Origin: Euprymna scolopes
Taxonomy: Eukaryota; Mollusca; Cephalopoda; Sepiida; Sepiolidae
DNA length: 64,000 nucleotides
Assembly (NCBI GenBank): GCA_024364805.1
Contig: CM044507.1
Coordinates: 54,824,935 to 54,888,934 of the forward strand
Direction of reading: 5' to 3'
Shown here piece by piece: positions 57,068 to 64,000 of this stretch. How positions within the stretch are numbered: position 1 is the first letter of the stretch; every line of letters starts with the position of its first letter. Below the pieces are notes generated by a model that made no database searches, was not told where the DNA came from, and worked only from the letters and a program-made list of their open reading frames with translations. The translations under genes were made by a program, and so were the position numbers.

Positions 57068-57536
57068 TACTCTTATGAACCTATCAGAGAAATGATTTAA
57101 TTATTGAGAAAACATTTCCAGTTATACCGTAGCTGGAAATCTTGTGGAGTAGGCCCTTATGCCAAACCTTATCGAAAGCCTTTGATATGTCAAGAGCAAT
57201 TGCCTTAGAAAGGAAGCCTTTGTCGAGAGATTCACTAATCCTACGGGATATAACTGTTAGCACATCAGCTGTAGATCTAGCAGAATGGAAACCATATTGC
57301 ATATCACTATGGAGGTTATTTCTGCTGAGGTGGTTGTCTACTTCTTTATTTAATATGGATTCCAGTAACTTACTCATGACACACAAGAGACTTATTGGTC
57401 TGTACTGAGAGGGGGGTGACTTATCACCCGAGTTCTTAAATACAGGACATACTGACGAGGTTTTCCAGGGTGTTGGAAAGCAATTCTCCTTAAGGCAACG
57501 CTTAAACAGTTTTGTAAGTATGGGAGCAAGTTCTGG

Positions 57537-58397
57537 TCAAAGCTTTTTCAACACTATAATTGGAATGCCGTCTGGGCCAATTGCTTTACTGGAATCAAGG
57601 TTCTTGATTAGTTTGGTGACCTCATGCACAGATATTTGTATGTTGGATAAGGTGTTGTTTGTTGTAGGAGGAATTACGGGGAGTTGATGCCCTTCGTCGC
57701 AGAGGGTAGAGTTAGCTGCAAAGTTCTTGGCGAATAGTTTGGCCTTGTCTGATGCTGATGAGATGACCTCAGGCCCATTAATGATGGTTGGGATGGAACG
57801 CACGCATCTGTTCAGGATTCTGTTTGCTATTTGCCAAAACTGGTGGGAACCAAGCTGCTGCTCAGCTACTTTGGATTTGACGGACTGAGCATATAGCTCT
57901 CTTGCATTTTTTATTACTCTTTTACAGTGGTTGCTGGCAGTTCTTAAGACAGCTTTAGTCTCAGTACATCTATTACATTGGTAGCTATGGAAAAAGTGAT
58001 TTCTGTGCGCAATGGCAGCAGCACATTCTGGGGAGGACCATGGCTGGCTGTTAGGTTTTTGTTGGAAGTTTTTGGATGGTATGAATCGGTCTATGCCTAC
58101 AATTAACCATTCGGTAAGGTCTGATACTATAGAGGATACATCCTTTTTAAACATGGAATGCAGAGGTAGATCAGATATGAATGTACGGAAGCTATCCCAG
58201 TCAGCCATAGAGTATTGATATACAGTACGGTGAAGAGGTACATCTGAAGACATATTGAATTTCATTTTTATCTTAACTGATACAACTGTGTAATCGGAGG
58301 ATTGCAGGGGAGATAGAACGGAACATGAACATAGCTCAGGGGAAGTTGTGAGAAAAAGGTCCAGAAGGCTTGCATACTGACCAATAGTATCGGGCAC
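57537..58397 (-). pseudogene. Endonuclease end and RT linker of LINE family 2
   Basis: A 286-codon open stretch: the distal endonuclease (SSDYTVVSVKIKM), the variable linker, and the RT entry EVTKLIKNLDSSKAIGPDGI. A stop and frame shift separate it from the RT core. Confidence 0.85.
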
Positions 58398-59115
58398 AGG
58401 GTGGGTTCATGAACAATCTGAGTGAGGTCATAGGCAATGGCAAAATCATGACAGAACCTCCCCTCATCATCTGTCTTATTTGAGTAGGTCAGCCATTCCA
58501 CATTAGCGACATTGAAGTCACCGCAAATGTGAATGGTAGCCAAAGGATGAGCAGACAGGATTCTCAGATATACTCTTAAGGACAGTAACCCCACTGTTGT
58601 GGGGGCGATAGAGAGCAAATATGAATGCAGTGGTGTAAGCAAGTGCAACCTGGAAGCACATATAAGGTAAATCAGGGTCTTCTCTGGATATATCTTTACC
58701 ACATGGGAAGCAATCTTTAATGTATGCGCATATTTCATGTCCATGGCGATCTTAGGGGTCAGATTTAGATGTTAAGTTAGAGTATCCTTTTATTATGAAC
58801 TCATCTAGGGAAGTGGTCGGCCCTATGCAAGTTTCGCTTAGAAAGAGTAAGTCTGGTTTTGTCTCCTGTAATTGGGTTTCAACCTCTGGAAGGTTGAAAC
58901 GTAGACCCCTGATGTTGGAGGAGGAGACATGGTAGTAGGGGTCTACGCTGGAGGATGGGGTTCTAGGTTTATTCATGTTTTATTCTTTTGAGATATTTTC
59001 ATGTTGAGTTTTTGGGGTTTGTGGAACAGGTCGACAGACTTGGTTAGAGTAGGACAGAGAGGGAAAGTAAGAGAGAGAAAGAGAGGAAATTTTTTTTTTT
59101 TGAAGGGGGCATATA

Positions 59116-61169
59116 TTACACGAGTAGATCTTTTCAAATATTATCAAATATCCAATGGATCAAAAATAGTCAGTTAAAACAAAGCTGATTCGCATTAGTT
59201 TGTAGTTAACAGAATGATATTTTAATTTTTTTTATAAACAATTGAAAATAGGTGATGATTGGTATGCAAAATACAATGATCTAGAAACAGATTAGTTACC
59301 GTCCCCATTTCATATTAAAAAGTTTCTAAATAATATTATTACCATTTAACATGAGGAGGAAGAGAGTTTTGTTAACTATTGTCTGCCCTTCCTCTATCAA
59401 AAAATGTTCATATTTTTATACCAATTTTATTATAAAGATTTGGTCAGTTATATTTTTCTTTACTGTAAAAAGAAAAATAATATACAAATAATAATAGTAA
59501 TAATAATAATAAAAAATTAAATAAAAAATAATAGAAAATTTGCAGATTAAATCTCTCAGTTAAATCATCTCCCAAAATTAGATGATACTTTTTCTTTTTG
59601 GTGATTACATTGAAACACTTGGCAGAAAGGTAAAAAAACAAAAAACAAAACAAAAACAAAAAATACAATTATTTTACAATTTACAATGGAAGATCAGTTT
59701 TGTATATAAATTTTAATGTAAAATAATCATCTCCAACCCATTTTAATTTTTTAGGGATGGTCATTACATTTTTTTATTACTATTCCCAAATCTGAGGACA
59801 TTACTGGCAAGGTTTATAACCACTTAAAAAAAAAGTATCCCTCCCCCAAAAAATAAATGCACAAAATTTATCACAGAGAAAACTAAAAATTTGTTAACTG
59901 CTTTAAAAGGATGTCTCAGAAATAAGAGCTCATTTTATATAAAATTTATGTGGAAAAATGATCTCCCATAATCAACTCTTAAATATTTTTTTTTTTATAA
60001 AAACAAGTAGAATCTCATATTTTAGGGGACAAAAGTCCACCAAAATAATTCAAACACTGACGAAAGTCCAACAAAACAGTTTTTTTTAAATCAAAATTTC
60101 TAACGTTTTATATTTATTTTTTTATAATTATTAATCAGTAATATTTTTCTTTTATTTACTCTTTCACATTAAAGTTTTTTCTAATTATTACTATAATTAT
60201 TTTTTTTAGTTATTATTATTTCAGATTTAAACATTTTTTTCAAATACTGTATTTTTATAAAATTATCAGTGATTTTGTTTTTCTTGTCAAATTCGCAATT
60301 TTGTTGTGACTGCACACTATGCCAATTCATCAAAAAAGAAAAATAGGATTCTCCATTTTTTTTTTTTTTTAGACATGTAAACAGTCTGAAAACAGAGGTA
60401 AAAATAAAATAACAAAAATTCAGTTCTGCATATAAATTTAATGTAAAATGCTCATTCCTTTCAGATCGGATACCATTTTAAAGGGATGTAACAAATTGTA
60501 TTTGTTTTAAATCTTAACCATGTCAAGGTTTTGGATTAAACTTTAGTATAAAATAAGTCATTGTTATAATATAAAAAAAAAAAATGCCCTTTTCCTACTA
60601 CTAGTCCTAAGTCCGAATGGTAATATGAAAAATAAAAATAAAGTGATTACATATGGTTTAGGACTTTGCCAGTCAAACTTAACATTAATGGTAAAAAATT
60701 AAAATAACAGGGAAACGCGAGTCATTAAAATTTATATGCATTCATCACATCGCAATTAAAAAATAATTGTTTTGTTTTTTTGTGTACTCACATAATTGCT
60801 TAAAAAAAATTTAATTATTTGGGGAGTAGGTACATGGTGTACTTTTAAATGTAGATATAATTTCTTTTTCTTTTATATATTGCATCCAAGATTTTGACGA
60901 ACTCATTGTGAGCAAGCAGCCAATAATTCTCAAATGGTTTCTGTGTAGTGCAAACAAGACAGTCATTTGAAATCGTTTTCTCTCTCTTGCTTTCTATAAT
61001 TATACACACACACATATATAACAGATTATGTGTAGGTGTGTGTCTGTGTGAAGATATTTAACTTAATTCTGGTCACATGAAACCGAAATTAACAGGAAAT
61101 AGTAATCATACACAAAGGATTGTTTATAACAAGTAAAATCTTTGGCTGGATCAATAATGCATACAGAAA
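59116..61169. other. AT-rich unassigned sequence
   Basis: Very AT-rich, with a CA/GT-rich patch at 61001-61052. No exon, including RPAIN exon 1, could be recognised. Confidence 0.3.
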
Positions 61170-61228
61170 AATGTTGGCAAGTTGAAATGCAAACTGTTCA
61201 TTTCAACTTGGCGACATTTTTTTTTTTA
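61170..61228. repeat. Near-perfect 20-bp hairpin followed by T-run
   Basis: Arms AATGTTGGCAAGTTGAAATG (61170-61189) and CATTTCAACTTGGCGACATT (61199-61218) pair with two mismatches around a 9-nt loop, followed at once by a T-run. Confidence 0.7.
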
Positions 61229-61583
61229 CATTTGTACATGCACAAATCTATTCATAGCTTGAAGTAGTTTAATTTTAAATCTTAACTATCTATTTGTCAA
61301 TAGCTCAAACAGTAGGGAATGTTGCTGAAGCACTAAATGTTTTGGTTTTATTCTAGCTGATGGCATTCAAGTCATTTTTTTTAACATTTGAAATCAGTTA
61401 TATATATGATATTCAATAGACAAATGGAGACAAAATATGCATGAATTAAAATATATTTAAATGTATTTTATGACTGGGTAAGACTGGGAGAAAAATTGGA
61501 TAGCTAGAAGCAAATTTTCATTTGTCATGTTAAATGCTATTTGGATCAGACTTTGAAAATCCAACATGATAACTATATATTAG

Positions 61584-61974
61584 ATGTACTAGTTGAACTA
61601 CCTGTCAATGCCAGGGTTTGCAAATTTTCCTAAACCAGATTATACAAATTCTCTAATCATTAGAGGCGAATTTGAAAATTTAAAATACCTTTTGTGTATC
61701 TGCAATAAAGGTAATATGTATTATTCACTTGTTTTTTTAAGAGTTTTTCACTATGAAATTGAAGTTTAAATTTACAAATTTTAAATATTTACAAAACAAA
61801 TATTGGCTAAGTAATGAAAATATGATAAAACCGTTTCCGGTTGTCCTAAATTTCCTTGCCACCGGATTCAAGCAGTGTGGATTTAGGTGTGGTTCAGCAT
61901 TATGCAACACTTGCTTCACAATTACATGCACAACCACTCTTACAGTGTCTCTAAAAACTGAACATAAGCCATAG
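61584..61974 (+). mobile_element. Possible Penelope-like element scrap
   Basis: The plus-strand open frame ending at 61974 contains FKQCGFRCGSALCNTC and TTTLTVSLKTEHKP, which resembles the Cys-rich linker (CG..RC.TCP, then a TVTGKxY-type stretch) before the GIY-YIG domain of Penelope-like elements. No RT or GIY-YIG remains. A CTAGTTGAACTACCTGTCAA motif with a GCCAGGGT block lies upstream at 61591. Confidence 0.4.
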
Positions 61975-62135
61975 AATAAATAAGACATATCACAGAAACA
62001 ATCTTAGATTATCCCACTTAAAAAAATAAAATAAGAAAATTATTAACTATAAAAAAAATTCCAATTGTTTTAAAATTGTCTTTTTTTCTCTCAGATTTAA
62101 AATCTTAGAAAAAATATGCCTGTGTAAGAAGATTG

Positions 62136-62175
<40 letters not shown>

Positions 62176-64000
62176 GGAAATGGAATGAATTCCTCTCCTT
62201 GGTTTAGTTGGTAAGTAATTTTCCATCTGTTCCAGTGTACCATTTCTTGTGTAAGAAGTGGAACTAAATTGTAGAACAATAGTTCTCTCAACCCTTTTTA
62301 TGTTGCCCCCAGCAGCAATCTTTATTCAGTAAACCCTTCATCCTAATCATTTGCTACTTCAACAAGCTCCAAGATTGACCCAGAAAAAACATTACAAAAT
62401 CAAACGCATCTCTCGCTAAGTTGCCTAAAACTATTTCCCTCTTTGCATCTCTGAGAATTGTTCCTTTCCTTCTCTTTTTGCACATATCTCTTCAGCTTTC
62501 CGACTACCACCCCTACCGCTCTCTCCTGCATATTGAATTTAAGAAATTGTAGGTTGTGCAGAGAAAAAATATTAATTTCTAACTTTTCCGGGTCAAAATA
62601 AGCAACCAATAAAACCGAGTCAATAAGTGATGTCATTAGAAAAAATATTTTTTTTTTAAATTGGTAAAGCTACAAATCTGCACATTTTGCTAATTCACAC
62701 ACAAAAATATAAAATAAAGGATTCTATTTTTGTGTGTGTGATTACATGTAAGTATGCAGTAAAAAGAAATGAAACAAAACAATATTTTAGACTTTAGAGT
62801 GGGTGATCACTTTCATATAAATTTACTGATAATCTTTAAGAATACACATTCCGCAATTGTGAGCATGTAAATATTTTGTAAAAACTTGAAAAGTGCTGTT
62901 TTTAACGTCATGAACAGTCAGTCTTTGATCCGTTCAGTCTCCCGACACTTTTCAAACAAGTTTCCTCAATTTATTTTGAATAATTGAAATAAAAAATTTT
63001 TTAAAAATTAGGGGAAAACTGAAACAATTTTTTAAAAGTCCTGTTAAAAAAAAGAAAAGAAAAAAAAAGAAGCCTATTATTAAAATAAAAGTTTGGATTT
63101 AATAGATTTTAACCTATTTTCTTGTTTTAAGCTCTTCAGTCATGGCATAAAATATGATTATTTTAAGTGGTATTCAACTTCTTCAATGTCACCTGTCGTA
63201 CATTAGAAAGATGCTAAAAAACAACTTTTCATTCTGTTGGAAACTTAATTTGGAGTTTTTAAACAACCTCAATACTATGATACAAGCAGATATTTATCAA
63301 ACAAACAACTTCCTGCTTTGAAAGTAGTTTGCATTGGAAGAAAGCAACTACCTACTCTGAGAGTATGCAAGGTGCATCGTTTATGCAACTACAGATTGAA
63401 TCGAGAGATCCATTTAAAGTGTTCGGGCTTTGTGAATTTTGTATCTTCAAGGGTTTTTCTTCTCTGGATTTTCTTCACACTGTTGAATTCTTGCATAAAC
63501 ATAGTTATTCTACAAATTCTTGCATAAGTAATACATTTTGTGTGCCATCAGGGCTGGTAGTTGCTTTCTGCGAGAAGCCCATCCTTCTTGATTGAGGCAA
63601 ATCAAGAATTTGGAAGAATAGCGATGTTTTGCTTAGTCGCATTGATTCAAAGGTATAAAGTCCATGACAGGAACTGAATCAAATCTGTAATTTCTTTTAC
63701 AAGTTCCTAACTGGGAACTAATTCAAACTCCCCACAATGGGGATTCATCCACAGAAAGCAGGAGTTTCCGAGAATGTTTTCTACAGGAATAAGGTAGGAA
63801 AAACTTCCTTGAATTAAACACAAATGTAAATGTCCTTCCACAGCGAAACTGGAAACTGATTTCAACGTGCCTTTTCAAAATGAAATACTGCACATCACGC
63901 ATGCATATAAAAAAGGAAAATAAACGTTCAAACGTAACTACTGAAATGCAAAAGCGGAAGTGTTCCAGACAATGCAAATTCTAACAAAACAAATTTTGAA
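61975..64000. other. Right-edge unassigned sequence
   Basis: A run of 29 A at 62139-62167. 63300-64000 is less AT-rich with short open frames on both strands, none matching a family I know. It may be the edge of a further gene or repeat. Confidence 0.3.

Larger units (their letters stand above)
55961..59115 (-). mobile_element. Nearly complete APE-type LINE (family 2)
   Basis: Minus-sense, about 3.1 kb, with a T-run tail at 55961-55974. The ORF starts near 58976 with the APE endonuclease (SSNIRGLRFNLPEVETQLQE, KPDLLFLSETCIGP; HICGDFNVANVEWL near 58530), then a linker (SPECAAAIAHRNHFFHSYQC, 58030-57960), then RT: SKAIALDISKAFDKVWHKGL, GVPQRSILHPTLFLIYINDL, VDIYADDTTIYG (catalytic box intact), EYCCHIWAGSSKNSLSCLDK. 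Roughly four or five frame breaks; no RNase H and no visible ORF1. Typical of the CR1/Jockey assemblage. Copies at 10000, 37741 and 46690 share its 3' end. The youngest-looking LINE here. Confidence 0.9.

Noticed and set aside
62190-62260. Candidate RPAIN first exon (minus frame with HWNRWKITYQ)
   Set aside because: The WK-x-x-Y pattern faintly recalls PWKEAFRQ, but no GT donor follows in phase 0 and no start codon fits.
63300-64000. Short reading frames on both strands at the right edge
   Set aside because: No motif, family or splice context; treated as unassigned.
1-64000. CRISPR arrays, bacterial operons, insertion sequences
   Set aside because: Introns, LINEs, SINEs and poly(A) tails show the window is animal nuclear DNA; no spaced direct-repeat array is present.

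Overview
The window is AT-rich animal DNA with interrupted genes, GT-AG introns of 1.5 to 8.4 kb, and many retrotransposon relics. Gene structure and repeat content suggest a spiralian invertebrate, most likely a mollusc. That is inference from style, not a species call.

I can support two host genes, both on the minus strand. (1) The 5' half of lysosomal beta-glucuronidase (GUSB): six coding exons between 21399 and 3829, giving residues 1-352. The catalytic half lies beyond the left edge. (2) RPA-interacting protein (RPAIN): six exons between 53961 and 33136, ending in a 30-nt terminal exon. Its first coding exon was not found and is probably to the right.

Layout: 1-3828 is GUSB intron 6 with two LINE relics and a hAT-like MITE. 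3829-21399 is GUSB; its introns hold tRNA-derived SINEs (several in head-to-head inverted pairs), a LINE copy, a 2.2-kb non-autonomous hAT foldback element with a perfect 8-bp target duplication, and two copies of a repeat headed by U2 snRNA sequence. 21400-32861 lies between the genes and holds an old Ty3/Gypsy-type fossil with one short LTR, a long palindrome, a decayed LINE, a U2-headed copy and a 439-bp MITE with an 8-bp target duplication. 32862-53961 is RPAIN, whose largest intron carries a nearly full-length RNase H-bearing LINE. 53962-64000, probably RPAIN intron 1 or upstream, holds a U2-headed copy, a nearly complete APE-type LINE and a Penelope-like scrap.

The most unusual content is the repeat biology. 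A five-copy SINE-like family has a head derived from U2 snRNA (the branch-site-recognition region) and a shared non-U2 body. A tRNA-derived SINE recurs as head-to-head inverted pairs, which would fold into long double-stranded RNA inside GUSB pre-mRNA. The two host genes have no obvious functional link.
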